Shown here piece after piece: positions 19,128-28,630 of a stretch of 64,000 nt of DNA. The stretch covers positions 62,001 through 126,000 of the forward strand of contig NZ_JASZYS010000004.1 in NCBI RefSeq assembly GCF_030316845.1, written 5' to 3'. The position numbers were made by a program, and so were the translations under genes. Source of the stretch: Variovorax davisae. Its GTDB lineage: Bacteria > Pseudomonadota > Gammaproteobacteria > Burkholderiales > Burkholderiaceae_C. Position 1 is the first letter of the stretch, and each line of letters starts with the position of its first letter. Under the pieces are notes generated by a model that worked only from the letters and a program-made list of their open reading frames with translations, had not been told where the DNA came from and did no database searches.

Positions 19128-19158
19128 GGGACATACCCGCTTGCCGCGCGAATGTCCC
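19128..19158. repeat. inverted repeat GGGACAT-N17-ATGTCCC
   Basis: Perfect seven-base arms at 19128-19134 and 19152-19158 lie between the amidohydrolase stop and the Bug gene. There is no T-run, so it could be an operator for the Bug gene or an mRNA hairpin. Confidence 0.4.
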
Positions 19159-19201
19159 TGCGGCCCAATGCGGCCTTTCGAATCCGTTGCGGAGTTGCCC
19201 C

Positions 19202-20158
19202 ATGTTTCGTCGTTCCCTCCTGTGTGCCGCGCTGCTCGGCGTCGTCGCCACGGCCGTCCACGCGCAGACCTTCCCGACCCGTCCGATCAAGCTGGTCATC
19301 GCCTTCCCCGCCGGCGGCCCGACCGACATCACGATGCGGCAGCTGGCCGACAACGCCTCCAAGATCCTCGGCCAGCCGATCGTGGTCGACAACAAGCCGG
19401 GCGCCGGCGGCACGCTGCCGGCGCAGGCGCTGCAGACCGCGCCGGCCGACGGCTACACCATCGGCCAGATCCCGCTCGGCGTGTTCCGCCTGCCCTACAC
19501 GACCAAGATCAACTGGGACCCGGTCAAGGACATCAGCTACGTCATCAACGTCACCGGCTACGCCTTCGGCATCGCGGTGCCGGCCGACAGCCCGTTCAAG
19601 ACCTGGAACGACTTCGTCGCCTATGCCAAGGCCAATCCCGGCAAGCTCACCTACGGCTCGACCGGCAACCTCACCAGCCCGCACCTCACGACCGAGCTGA
19701 TCGCCCAGCAGCTCGGCATCCAGCTGCAGCACGTGCCCTACAAGGGCAGCGCCGACCTGTCGCAGGCGGTGCTCGGCAACCACCTGATGGCGATCGCCGA
19801 TTCGACCGGCTTCGCGCCGCTGGTCGAATCGGGCAAGCTGCGCGTGCTGAACACCTGGGGCGAGAAGCGGCTGGCCAAGTTCCCCGACGCGCCGACCCTG
19901 AAGGAGCTGGGGCTCGACATCGTGCAGAACTCGCCCTTCGGCATCGGCGCGCCCAAGGGCACGCCGCCCGAGATCGTGAAGAAGCTGCACGACGCCTTCA
20001 AGCAGGCCATGGAAGAGCCCAGCTACGTGGCCGCGCTCGGCCGCTACGACATGCTGCCGATCTACATGAGCTCGGCCGACTACGGGAAGTTCGCGCAGAC
20101 CACCTTCACCCGCGAGAAGGCCCTGATCGAGAAGCTGGGGCTGGCCAAGCCGCAGTGA
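19202..20158 (+). CDS. Bug-family (TctC-like) periplasmic substrate-binding protein
   Basis: A 318-residue secreted binding protein of the tripartite tricarboxylate/Bug family, abundant in Comamonadaceae and Bordetella. A signal peptide (residues 1-22, cleaved after VHAQ) precedes PTRPIKLVIAFPAGGPTDIT, the carboxylate-binding loop of this family, and the later HVPYKGSADLSQAVLGNHL region. No TctA/TctB membrane genes are adjacent, so it is an orphan Bug; the ligand is unknown. The ATG at 19202 has GGAG about eight bases upstream; the TTG at 19187 is less likely. Confidence 0.92.
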   Translation: MFRRSLLCAALLGVVATAVHAQTFPTRPIKLVIAFPAGGPTDITMRQLADNASKILGQPIVVDNKPGAGGTLPAQALQTAPADGYTIGQIPLGVFRLPYTTKINWDPVKDISYVINVTGYAFGIAVPADSPFKTWNDFVAYAKANPGKLTYGSTGNLTSPHLTTELIAQQLGIQLQHVPYKGSADLSQAVLGNHLMAIADSTGFAPLVESGKLRVLNTWGEKRLAKFPDAPTLKELGLDIVQNSPFGIGAPKGTPPEIVKKLHDAFKQAMEEPSYVAALGRYDMLPIYMSSADYGKFAQTTFTREKALIEKLGLAKPQ

Positions 20159-20165
20159 GCGGGGG

Positions 20166-21008
20166 CTACCCGAGCTCGAAGCTCGTGAGCCCGTAAACGC
20201 GCTGCAGCTCGCAGGGCGGCGCGGCGCCGGCGTACATGCGGGCGGTCTCGAAGACGCTGCGCATCCCTTCGGCCCGCGCCATCGCCACCGCGTCTGCGTT
20301 CGGCAGCGGGACGTCGATGGACACCGCGTCGCCGGCCGGCACCGCCGCACACAAGGCGGCGAACAGCGCGCGCGCCACCTGCGGATCGTCGGCCAGCAGC
20401 GGCGCAACCTTGTGGCCTTCGCGACAGCGCCGGATCAGCCCCCAGCCGGCGAGCCGTCCGTCCTGGAGCCAGGCCAGGCCGGTCGCGTCTGGCATGGCGA
20501 CCCAGGCGCGCAGAAAGGCGTCGCGCGGCGCCGGGAACACGCGGCGATCGTCGGCCGCCAGCGAGCTGGCCTCGACAGTGGCCAGCGGAACGATCTGTGA
20601 GGGCGCGGTGCCGCCCCCTCGGGCAACGCCGGCAAAGCGGGCGTTGTTCCAGGCCAGGGCGAAACCGCTGCGGCGATAGTTGTCCTGCTGGGCCGGAACG
20701 CCATCCAGTCCCACCACGTGGCCGGCCAACCGCGCCATGCCCGCACGCCACAGCCGCAGCCCGACGCCCTTGCCGCGCCAGGCCGGCGCGACGATGTAGA
20801 GGCCGATGAAGCCGAAGCGACCCGCGTACGAGACCGCGCCGATGCAGCCGATCGCTTCCCGGCCGTGCTCGGCGACCAGGAAGCCGCCGAGGTCCGCGGC
20901 ATGAAATGAGGCGCCATCGTGCAGGCCGGGATTCCAGCCCTCGCGGGCCGCCATCTCGATCACGAGCGGCATCTCGGCGAGGTCGAGAGATCGAATCGTC
21001 AGGTCCAT
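20166..21008 (-). CDS. GNAT-family N-acetyltransferase
   Basis: A 280-residue acetyltransferase. The N-terminal half has a GNAT core: GFIGLYIVAPAWRGKGVGLRLWRAG near residue 70-94 contains the acetyl-CoA pyrophosphate loop (R-G-K-G-V-G). The C-terminal half (from about residue 140) resembles the second GNAT-like domain of the YitH/DUF1248 group. The substrate is unknown. It converges on the Bug gene with a 7-base gap and is divergent from slyX. The ATG at 21008 begins MDLTIRSLDLAEMP. Confidence 0.86.
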   Translation of the reverse strand: MDLTIRSLDLAEMPLVIEMAAREGWNPGLHDGASFHAADLGGFLVAEHGREAIGCIGAVSYAGRFGFIGLYIVAPAWRGKGVGLRLWRAGMARLAGHVVGLDGVPAQQDNYRRSGFALAWNNARFAGVARGGGTAPSQIVPLATVEASSLAADDRRVFPAPRDAFLRAWVAMPDATGLAWLQDGRLAGWGLIRRCREGHKVAPLLADDPQVARALFAALCAAVPAGDAVSIDVPLPNADAVAMARAEGMRSVFETARMYAGAAPPCELQRVYGLTSFELG

Positions 21009-21056
21009 TTCCGCATTCTGGACCGGCGCTGCGCCGGCTTCCTGTCCAATAGCGCC

Positions 21057-21275
21057 ATGGACACCTCGCAAGACGCGCACCGCCGCCTGACCGAACTCGA
21101 GATCAAGGCGAGCTTCACCGAAGACCTGCTGGACCAGCTCAACCTGACGATCTACCGGCAGCAGGAACAGATCGACAGCCTGTTGCGGCAGGTGGCGCTG
21201 CTGCGGCAGCAAAGCCCCGATGGCGGCACCGGCGGCGCCCGGAACCTGCGCGACGAGTTGCCGCCGCACTACTGA
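21057..21275 (+). CDS. slyX: SlyX family coiled-coil protein
   Basis: A 72-residue SlyX protein. Nearly all of it is predicted coiled coil: RRLTELEIKASFTEDLLDQL then NLTIYRQQEQIDSLLRQVAL, with the closing DELPPHY that is typical of SlyX. Its molecular role is not known. The start ATG at 21057 lies 48 bases from the divergent GNAT start. Confidence 0.92.
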   Translation: MDTSQDAHRRLTELEIKASFTEDLLDQLNLTIYRQQEQIDSLLRQVALLRQQSPDGGTGGARNLRDELPPHY

Positions 21276-21362
21276 AGACCTTTTTCACGCTTCGGTCGTG
21301 CCTGCGCGCTCACCGTTTGCTACTCATTGATACACAATCACACCAACACTTAAGGAGTAAGC
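21276..21362. other. intergenic region before the DUF4399 gene
   Basis: An AT-richer 87-bp gap carrying a strong ribosome site (AAGGAG at 21352-21357) for the gene at 21363. A promoter is likely here, but I cannot assign -35 and -10 boxes with confidence. Confidence 0.4.
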
Positions 21363-22220
21363 ATGCGGCAACCAGAGCGCCGGGGACGGCGGGCGATCGA
21401 AGCTGCGGCGATGGCCGCCCTGATGCTGGCGGCCGCTGGCGTCGCTGCCCAGGCCGCCGATGCGCCAGCCGCTGCCGCGGCGCCGTCGGCCGACGGCACC
21501 GACCTCGTGGCCCATCCCTGGGTGGTGCCGCCGCCGAACTGGTCGCCCGAGGCCTACTTCAGCAACCTGAAGGACGGCGCGACGATGGAAGCGCCCTTCG
21601 TCGCCCGCTTCGGACTCTCGATGCGGGGCATCGTGCCGGCCGGCAAGACCGCGGGCTCGGCCGGCCATCACCACCTGCTGATCAATCAGCCGCTGCCGCT
21701 CGATTTCACCAAGCCGCTGCCCTTCACCGAGCACTACATCCACTTCGGCAAGGGCCAGATGGAGACCGTGGTCGACCTGCCGCCGGGCAGCTACACGATG
21801 CGGCTGGTGCTGGCCGACCAGGGGCACATCCCGTATTTCGTCTACAGCAAGCCGCTCAGGTTCACGGTCAGCAAGCAGAACAAGGGCGTCACGGCGGCCA
21901 GCCTGCTGGGGGCGCCGCACATCGAGCTGCTGAGCCCCGCCGACCGCAGCACGGTGCAGTTGCCGCTGCGGGTGCAGTTCCATGCCAGCGGCCTGAATGT
22001 CTCGAACGCCGCTCCCAAGGTGCCCGAGACCGGGCACTTCCGGCTGGTGCTCGAACGCCCGGGGCAGAAGGCCGAGGCGATCGAGCTGGAGGGCGGGCAG
22101 ACCGAGCTGTGGCTCAATCCGCCCAAGGGCAGCTACAACGCGCGGCTCGAACTGATCAGCAACACCGCGGCCGGCAGCGTGGTCGCACGGGCCAAGCCGG
22201 TCGCCTTCACCGTGCCCTGA
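21363..22220 (+). CDS. secreted DUF4399 domain protein
   Basis: A 285-residue periplasmic protein with a signal peptide that ends near residue 31 (AQAADA). The GSAGHHHLLIN segment near residue 99 and the LPPGSYTMRLVLADQGHIPYF segment near 138-158 are the DUF4399 core; a second, related immunoglobulin-like part follows (PPKGSYNARLELIS). The histidine cluster may bind metal, which is a guess. AAGGAG six bases upstream fixes the start. The last 14 bases overlap the convergent HAD gene. Confidence 0.83.
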   Translation: MRQPERRGRRAIEAAAMAALMLAAAGVAAQAADAPAAAAAPSADGTDLVAHPWVVPPPNWSPEAYFSNLKDGATMEAPFVARFGLSMRGIVPAGKTAGSAGHHHLLINQPLPLDFTKPLPFTEHYIHFGKGQMETVVDLPPGSYTMRLVLADQGHIPYFVYSKPLRFTVSKQNKGVTAASLLGAPHIELLSPADRSTVQLPLRVQFHASGLNVSNAAPKVPETGHFRLVLERPGQKAEAIELEGGQTELWLNPPKGSYNARLELISNTAAGSVVARAKPVAFTVP

Positions 22221-22995
22221 GCACCGCGGCCGCCGCTTCGGCGAAGCCGGCGCCGCGCTCCTGGCTGGCGACGTAGCGCGGCAGGTGGGACAGCGCGGCC
22301 TCGAAGCGGCGGACGTTGGCGACGCCGATGCTGTTGTCGAAGTGCTCGAACATCAGCGCGTCATTGGTCGAATCGCCGACGTAGGCCCAGCGCGGCATCT
22401 CGTCGTCGAGCCGGCGGCCCCAGAGCTCGCGCACGATCCAGCGCGCGCCTTCGAGCTTGTTGTGGCCGCCGTACCAGCCGTTGACGTGGATGCTGCTGAC
22501 GGTCGCGTGCATGCCCTCGCTCTGCATCAGCGCCACCACGGCGGCGATCTGGGCATCGCCGAGCTGCGTGAACTCGCTGTGGTCGATCGCGATGTCGCAT
22601 TCGCGGCCGGCCGAGTCGGTGGCGCGCCGGGCACCCGGGATTTCGCGCTCGATGCGCTCGAGCACGGCCTGCATGCGGGCGAAGTTGCGTTGGCGCGTGG
22701 GCGCGTCCTGCTGGTAGCGCTTCTCGAGCCCGCCGCCGGGCAGCGGCAGCAGCGCGACGGCGCCGTTCTCGGCCACGATCGCATCCACCGGCCAGACGGC
22801 CACGAAGGGTTCGCTCCAGCCCACCGGGCGGCCGGTGATCGCCACCCGGTGCAGGCCGGCTGCGCGCAGGTCGGCCAGCGCCGCCAGCGCGTCGGCGCTG
22901 ATCGCGCCGTCGGTGGTCAGCGTGTCGTCGATGTCGGTGAAGACGCCGACCAGTGCGCGCCGAGCCGCCAGCGGCCACTCGCGGAGGGGCGTCAT
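22207..22995 (-). CDS. HAD-superfamily phosphatase (Cof/IIB type)
   Basis: A 262-residue haloacid dehalogenase hydrolase. Motif I is FTDIDDTLTTDG near residue 19, motif II ITGRPVGWSEPF near 55, motif III K in HNKLEGARW, and motif IV YVGDSTNDALMFEHF near 205. The cap and order fit the IIB subgroup (sugar phosphatases such as sucrose-phosphatase or mannosyl-3-phosphoglycerate phosphatase). Substrate unknown. Its ATG shares one base with the prfC stop (TGATG), so it is likely coupled to prfC. Confidence 0.88.
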   Translation of the reverse strand: MTPLREWPLAARRALVGVFTDIDDTLTTDGAISADALAALADLRAAGLHRVAITGRPVGWSEPFVAVWPVDAIVAENGAVALLPLPGGGLEKRYQQDAPTRQRNFARMQAVLERIEREIPGARRATDSAGRECDIAIDHSEFTQLGDAQIAAVVALMQSEGMHATVSSIHVNGWYGGHNKLEGARWIVRELWGRRLDDEMPRWAYVGDSTNDALMFEHFDNSIGVANVRRFEAALSHLPRYVASQERGAGFAEAAAAVLRAR

Positions 22996-24623
22996 CAGGA
23001 GGCGGTCTGCAGCGCCAGGCCGGCGTGCTCGCGCAGCGGATGGAAGTGGATCTTCGGAAAGCGCTCCTGCGCCAGCCGCACGTCGTAGGGCGAGGTGCAC
23101 AGGTAGGCCAGCGTGTTGGCGGCGTCGAGCGCCATGCGCTGCGGATAGGCATCGACGAAGGCGCGCAGTTCGGCCGGCGTGTCGGCCGTGATCCAGCGCG
23201 CGCCCGTGTACTGGCAGCCCTCGAGCCGGATGTCGGCGTCGTACTCGGTCTTGAGCCGGTGCTGCACCACTTCGAACTGCAGCTGCCCGACCGCGCCCAG
23301 CAGCATCGGGCCGCCGACCTCGGGGCGGAACACCTGGATCGCGCCTTCTTCGCCCAGCTGCGCCAGGCCCTGCTGCAGCTGCTTGGTGCGCAGCGGGTTG
23401 CGGAGGATCACCGTCATGAACAGTTCGGGCGCGAAGAAGGGCAGGCCGGTGAACTGCAGCGAGGCGCCGTCGGTGATGGTGTCGCCCAGCTGCACGCCGC
23501 CGTGGGTCGTGAAGCCGACGATGTCGCCGGCATAGGCCTCTTCGACCGCCTCGCGGCGCTGGCTCATGAAGGTCACGACGCTGGTCGGGCGCAGCTCCTT
23601 GGCGGTGCGCTGCACGCGCAGCTTCATGCCCGGCGAGTAGCGTCCGGAGGCCATGCGCACGAAGGCGATGCGGTCGCGGTGGTTGGCGTCCATGTTGGCC
23701 TGCACCTTGAAGACCACGCCGGCGAAGTCCTTGTCCTCGGGCTGGATCTCCTTGACCACCGGCTGGCGGTTGACGATCGTGGTGCTGGTGCGCGACTGCG
23801 GCTGCGGCGCCAGGTCGACCAGCGCATCGAGCACTTCCATGACGCCGAAGTTGTTGACGCCCGAGCCGAAGAACACCGGCGTCAGCTTGCCCGCGAGGAA
23901 GGCCTCGCGGTCCCAGCTCGGCGAGGCGCCGGTGGCCAGTTCCATGCTCTCCATCGCGTGGTCGAATTCGCGGCCGAAGCGCTTCTGGAGCGCGTCGCGG
24001 TCGGTCAGGGGAATGGTCTCGAAGTCCTGCGGCAGCTTTTCCTGGCCCGACTCGAACACCGTCATCGCCTGCGTGCGCAGGTTGATGATGCCGCCGAAGC
24101 TCTTGCCCTGGCCCACCGGCCAGGTCATCGGCACGCAGGGCATGCCGAGCTCGCGCTCGATCTCGTCGAGCAATTCGAGCGGCTCGCGCACCTCGCGGTC
24201 CATCTTGTTGACGAAGGTGATGATGGGCGTGTCGCGCTGGCGGCAGACCTCGATCAGCCGGCGGGTCTGGGCTTCGACGCCGTTGGCGGCGTCGATCACC
24301 ATCAGCGCCGAGTCGACCGCCGTCAGCACCCGGTAGGTGTCTTCAGAGAAGTCCTTGTGGCCGGGCGTGTCGAGCAGGTTGATGACATGGTCGCGGTAGA
24401 CCATCTGCATCACCGACGAGGCCACCGAGATGCCGCGCTGCTTCTCGATCTCCATCCAGTCGGAAGTGGCATGGCGCGAGGCCTTGCGGGCCTTGACCGA
24501 GCCGGCGATCTGGATTGCGCCGGAGAACAGCAGCAGCTTCTCGGTCAGCGTGGTCTTGCCGGCGTCCGGGTGGGAAATGATCGCAAAGGTGCGACGGCGT
24601 TTGGTTTCGGAGGCGAAGGTCAT
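22995..24623 (-). CDS. prfC: peptide chain release factor 3 (RF3)
   Basis: A 542-residue translational GTPase that recycles RF1 and RF2 from the ribosome after termination. G1 is SHPDAGKTTLTEK near residue 18, G2 region QRGISVASSVMQ, G3 DTPGHKDFSEDTYR near 86, and G4 NKMDREVREP near 141. The C-terminal RF3 domains follow, and the length is normal for PrfC. It is followed directly by the HAD phosphatase gene. Confidence 0.96.
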   Translation of the reverse strand: MTFASETKRRRTFAIISHPDAGKTTLTEKLLLFSGAIQIAGSVKARKASRHATSDWMEIEKQRGISVASSVMQMVYRDHVINLLDTPGHKDFSEDTYRVLTAVDSALMVIDAANGVEAQTRRLIEVCRQRDTPIITFVNKMDREVREPLELLDEIERELGMPCVPMTWPVGQGKSFGGIINLRTQAMTVFESGQEKLPQDFETIPLTDRDALQKRFGREFDHAMESMELATGASPSWDREAFLAGKLTPVFFGSGVNNFGVMEVLDALVDLAPQPQSRTSTTIVNRQPVVKEIQPEDKDFAGVVFKVQANMDANHRDRIAFVRMASGRYSPGMKLRVQRTAKELRPTSVVTFMSQRREAVEEAYAGDIVGFTTHGGVQLGDTITDGASLQFTGLPFFAPELFMTVILRNPLRTKQLQQGLAQLGEEGAIQVFRPEVGGPMLLGAVGQLQFEVVQHRLKTEYDADIRLEGCQYTGARWITADTPAELRAFVDAYPQRMALDAANTLAYLCTSPYDVRLAQERFPKIHFHPLREHAGLALQTAS

Positions 24624-24685
24624 GGTGAACGCGGTGCGCGCTCACGGGCGCGGGCTGCTGGAGGCAAAACCCACGATTTTACCGT

Positions 24686-25330
24686 TCACATCGGCGGCGT
24701 GAAGCCGTGGCGGCCGACCAGCATGCTGGAGGCCGTGGGCTTGCCGTCCTTCAACTGCGCCGTGACGACGACTTTGGCGCCTTGCACCACCAGCGCCTGC
24801 TGGTCGTCCTGGGCCGGCTTGAAGGTGACGATGGGCGTGCCGCGCGGGACGATCACGGTCTTTTCGCCGTCCTTGTAGCGCAGCACCAGCTTGCGCCCGC
24901 CCGGCACCGAGGCCGGCGCGGCGGCGAGGGCCGAGACGGTGGCGTTGGTCATGGTGCCGTTGGGCATGTAGTCCCAGGGCCGGAACCCCTCGCCGGTGCC
25001 GCGCATGGCCTCCGGAAAGACCAGCACCTCGACCGCGCGCTGGGTGCCGTCGGGCTGGGGCAGCGAGCCGGCGCCGACGAAGCTGTTGGGTTTGATCGCG
25101 TCCAGCGTGACCGGCAGCACCTCGACCACCCGCATGTCGGGTGGACGCACCATCGTGACGACCTCGCCGCTGCGGTCCTTGACGGTCAGCGAGGTGGCGT
25201 CGACATGGGCGATCACGCCGCGCACGCGCACCGGGGGCTGGGCCGCGCCCCCTTGCGCCCAGGCTGCGGCGGACAGAACGGCCGCTGCAGCTGCTGCAAG
25301 TGAAAGGGCGAGAACGCTGGCTTTGGACAT
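24686..25330 (-). CDS. secreted hypothetical protein (DUF5666-like)
   Basis: A 214-residue protein with a signal peptide (cleavage near AWAQGG, residue 26). RVRGVIAHVDATSLTVKDRSGE followed by a second beta-rich stretch looks like the small barrel repeats of DUF5666-type proteins, but I do not recognise a defined function. It is separated from prfC by 62 bases, runs in the same direction, and is divergent from ahcY. Confidence 0.75.
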   Translation of the reverse strand: MSKASVLALSLAAAAAAVLSAAAWAQGGAAQPPVRVRGVIAHVDATSLTVKDRSGEVVTMVRPPDMRVVEVLPVTLDAIKPNSFVGAGSLPQPDGTQRAVEVLVFPEAMRGTGEGFRPWDYMPNGTMTNATVSALAAAPASVPGGRKLVLRYKDGEKTVIVPRGTPIVTFKPAQDDQQALVVQGAKVVVTAQLKDGKPTASSMLVGRHGFTPPM

Positions 25331-25415
25331 GGCGGATTTCCGTGCGGCAGTGGTGGGGGAACGCAGTCTAGGCCGATCTGGCGGCCCCTGCTGGCGGCGG
25401 GCCGGCGGCTGGCGT

Positions 25416-25421
25416 TAAAAT
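25416..25421 (+). promoter_or_regulatory. -10 box candidate (TAAAAT) for the ahcY transcript
   Basis: TAAAAT lies seven bases before the first base of the SAH riboswitch stem, so a transcript starting near 25428 would begin exactly with the aptamer. No good -35 is visible 17 bases upstream. Confidence 0.45.
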
Positions 25422-25427
25422 GCGCCG

Positions 25428-25510
25428 TTCCGAGGAGCGTTGCAGCGCCGTCAGGCGTGAGGCTCGGACCATCATCGCAACCACGCTCACCCGCTGTTCT
25501 CGCGGTGAGT
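25428..25510 (+). ncRNA. SAH riboswitch in the ahcY leader
   Basis: The leader matches the S-adenosylhomocysteine riboswitch seen upstream of ahcY in Beta- and Gammaproteobacteria. P1 pairs CCGAG (25430-25434) with CTCGG (25463-25467); P2 pairs CGCC (25446-25449) with GGCG (25454-25457); the pseudoknot pairs GAGCG (25435-25439) with CGCTC (25484-25488), extended by TTGC with GCAA (25477-25480). A second hairpin, CTCACC-GC (25486-25494) with GCGGTGAG (25502-25509), reuses the CTC of the pseudoknot, so the two folds exclude each other. The class is known to turn genes on when SAH rises, which fits AhcY's job. Confidence 0.9.
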
Positions 25511-25559
25511 CCGTTCCCCGAATGCAGTGGCCACTGTCAAACCCGCTTTGGAGCCCACA

Positions 25560-26999
<1,440 letters not shown>

Positions 27000-27009
27000 G
27001 CGCCACGCC

Positions 27010-27819
27010 TTGCGTGCCGATCAGTTGCTCGTCGAACGCGGCCTGGCCGCTTCGCGCTCGCAGGCGGTTCGCCTGATCGCCGGCGGCCTGCGCTGGCGTG
27101 ATGGCGCCGACTGGCGCGTCGTGGGCAAGAACCGCGACGAAATCCCCGAAGCGGCCGAGCTCGAACTGCTCGATGCCGCCGAGGCCCGCTACGTCTCGCG
27201 CGGCGGCCTCAAGCTGGAAGGCGCCCTGGCCGCCACCGGCATCGACCCGGCCGGCCTGCATTGCCTCGACGTCGGCCAGTCGACCGGGGGCTTCACCGAC
27301 TGCCTGCTGCAGCGGGGCGCTGCGCATGTGGTCGGCGTCGATGTCGGCCATGGCCAGCTGCATGCCCGCATCCGCGAGGATGCGCGCGTGACCGCGGTCG
27401 AGGGCGTCAATGCCCGCACCTTGACGGCCGAGGCCTGGGCCGACGAATCCGAAGAAGGCACGGCCGCCGACGAAGGCTTCGGCCTGATCGTCGGCGACCT
27501 GTCCTTCATCTCGCAGACGCTGGTGCTGCCCGCGCTGGTGCCGCTGCTGGCGCCCGATGGCGACCTGCTGATGCTGGTCAAGCCGCAGTTCGAGCTGCAG
27601 CCGGGCCAGGTCGGCAAGGGCGGCATCGTGCGCGACCCGGCGCTCTACGCGCTGGTCGAGCAGCGCCTGCGCGACTGCTGCGCGGCGCTCGGCCTGCGTG
27701 TGGTGCGTTGGTTCGACAGCCCGATCGAGGGCGGCGACGGCAACCACGAATTCTTCATCCATGCTGTTCATGCGGACGGCCAACCAGGAGCCGGCCGTGC
27801 GCCTTCCGCTGAGCTTTGA
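27010..27819 (+). CDS. tlyA: TlyA family rRNA 2'-O-methyltransferase
   Basis: A 269-residue protein with an N-terminal S4 RNA-binding domain (RADQLLVERGLAASRSQAVRL shown only in part) and an FtsJ/RrmJ methyltransferase domain. The SAM motif is LDVGQSTGGFTDCLLQRGA near residue 88, with the later VGDLSFIS and KPQFELQPGQVGKGG motifs containing catalytic K-D-K-E residues. Known TlyA proteins methylate 16S and/or 23S rRNA; the older name hemolysin A is misleading. The start seems to be TTG at 27010, ten bases past ahcY. Use of SAM next to ahcY is a sensible grouping. Confidence 0.9.
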   Translation: MRADQLLVERGLAASRSQAVRLIAGGLRWRDGADWRVVGKNRDEIPEAAELELLDAAEARYVSRGGLKLEGALAATGIDPAGLHCLDVGQSTGGFTDCLLQRGAAHVVGVDVGHGQLHARIREDARVTAVEGVNARTLTAEAWADESEEGTAADEGFGLIVGDLSFISQTLVLPALVPLLAPDGDLLMLVKPQFELQPGQVGKGGIVRDPALYALVEQRLRDCCAALGLRVVRWFDSPIEGGDGNHEFFIHAVHADGQPGAGRAPSAEL

Positions 27820-28630
27820 GTTCTTTCCGACCAAGACGCCCGAGGGCGCGGTCAAGCTGCGCGCGGTGCGCCAGCAGCTCTACGCCCAGTCGCCCGAGTT
27901 CTGCTCCGTGACCTACGGCGCCGGCGGCTCGACCCACGACGGCACCTTCGGCGCGGTGCGCGAGATCCTGGCCGAAGGCGTGGCCGCGGCCTGCCATTTC
28001 TCGTGCATCGGCGCGACCAAGGCCACGGTGCGCGCGCAGCTGGGCGAGCTCAAGGCGATGGGCGTGAATCGCCTGGTCGCGCTGCGCGGCGACCTGCCGA
28101 GCGGCTATGGCGTGGGCGGCGAGTTCCTCTATGCGAGCGACCTGGTGGCCTTCATCCGCGAGGAGACCGGCCGCGACTTCCACATCGAGGTGGCCTGCTA
28201 TCCCGAGGTCCATCCGCAGGCCCGTTCGCCGGAGGCCGACCTGCAGGCCTTCGCGGCCAAGGTGCGCGCCGGCGCCGACTCGGCCATCACGCAGTACTTC
28301 TTCAGCCCCGAGGCCTACTGGCGCTTCGTCGACGACGCGCGTGCGCTCGGGCTCGACACGCCGATCGTGCCGGGCATCATGCCGATCACCAGCTCGACCC
28401 AGCTGATGCGCTTCTCGGACGCCTGCGGCGCCGAGATTCCGCGCTGGATCCGGCTGCGGCTGCAGAGCTTCGGCGACGACACGGCGTCGATCAAGGCCTT
28501 CGGCCTCGACGTCGTCACGGCCCTGTGCGAGCGGCTGTGCGCCGGTGGCGCGCCGGCGCTGCACTTCTACACCATGAACCAGTCGGTGGCCACGCTCGGC
28601 GTGCTGCAGCGCCTGGGCTGGACTGAATGA
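27797..28630 (+). CDS. metF: 5,10-methylenetetrahydrofolate reductase
   Basis: A 277-residue flavoprotein that makes 5-methyltetrahydrofolate for methionine synthesis. SFEFFPTKTPEGAVKL opens the TIM barrel with the catalytic glutamate; SVTYGAGGSTHDGT, LRGDLPSGYG and QYFFSPEAYWRF are conserved. The GTG at 27797 is preferred because AGGAG sits six bases upstream and homologues begin there; ATG codons at 27761 and 27770 are possible. It overlaps the tlyA end by 23 bases and the rlpA start by four. Confidence 0.95.
   Translation: MRLPLSFEFFPTKTPEGAVKLRAVRQQLYAQSPEFCSVTYGAGGSTHDGTFGAVREILAEGVAAACHFSCIGATKATVRAQLGELKAMGVNRLVALRGDLPSGYGVGGEFLYASDLVAFIREETGRDFHIEVACYPEVHPQARSPEADLQAFAAKVRAGADSAITQYFFSPEAYWRFVDDARALGLDTPIVPGIMPITSSTQLMRFSDACGAEIPRWIRLRLQSFGDDTASIKAFGLDVVTALCERLCAGGAPALHFYTMNQSVATLGVLQRLGWTE

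Noticed and set aside
12140..20407. An 8.3-kb open frame on the minus strand (2755 codons) opposite uvrA, the amidohydrolase and the Bug gene
   Set aside because: It is the antisense shadow of well-supported plus-strand genes; GC-rich codons leave few stops on this frame. The translation is arginine-, histidine- and glutamine-rich low-quality sequence with no domain.
22995..24623. Possible EF-G or tetracycline-resistance type GTPase rather than RF3
   Set aside because: The SHPDAGKTT start, the length of 542 residues and the domain order fit PrfC; EF-G and Tet proteins are longer.
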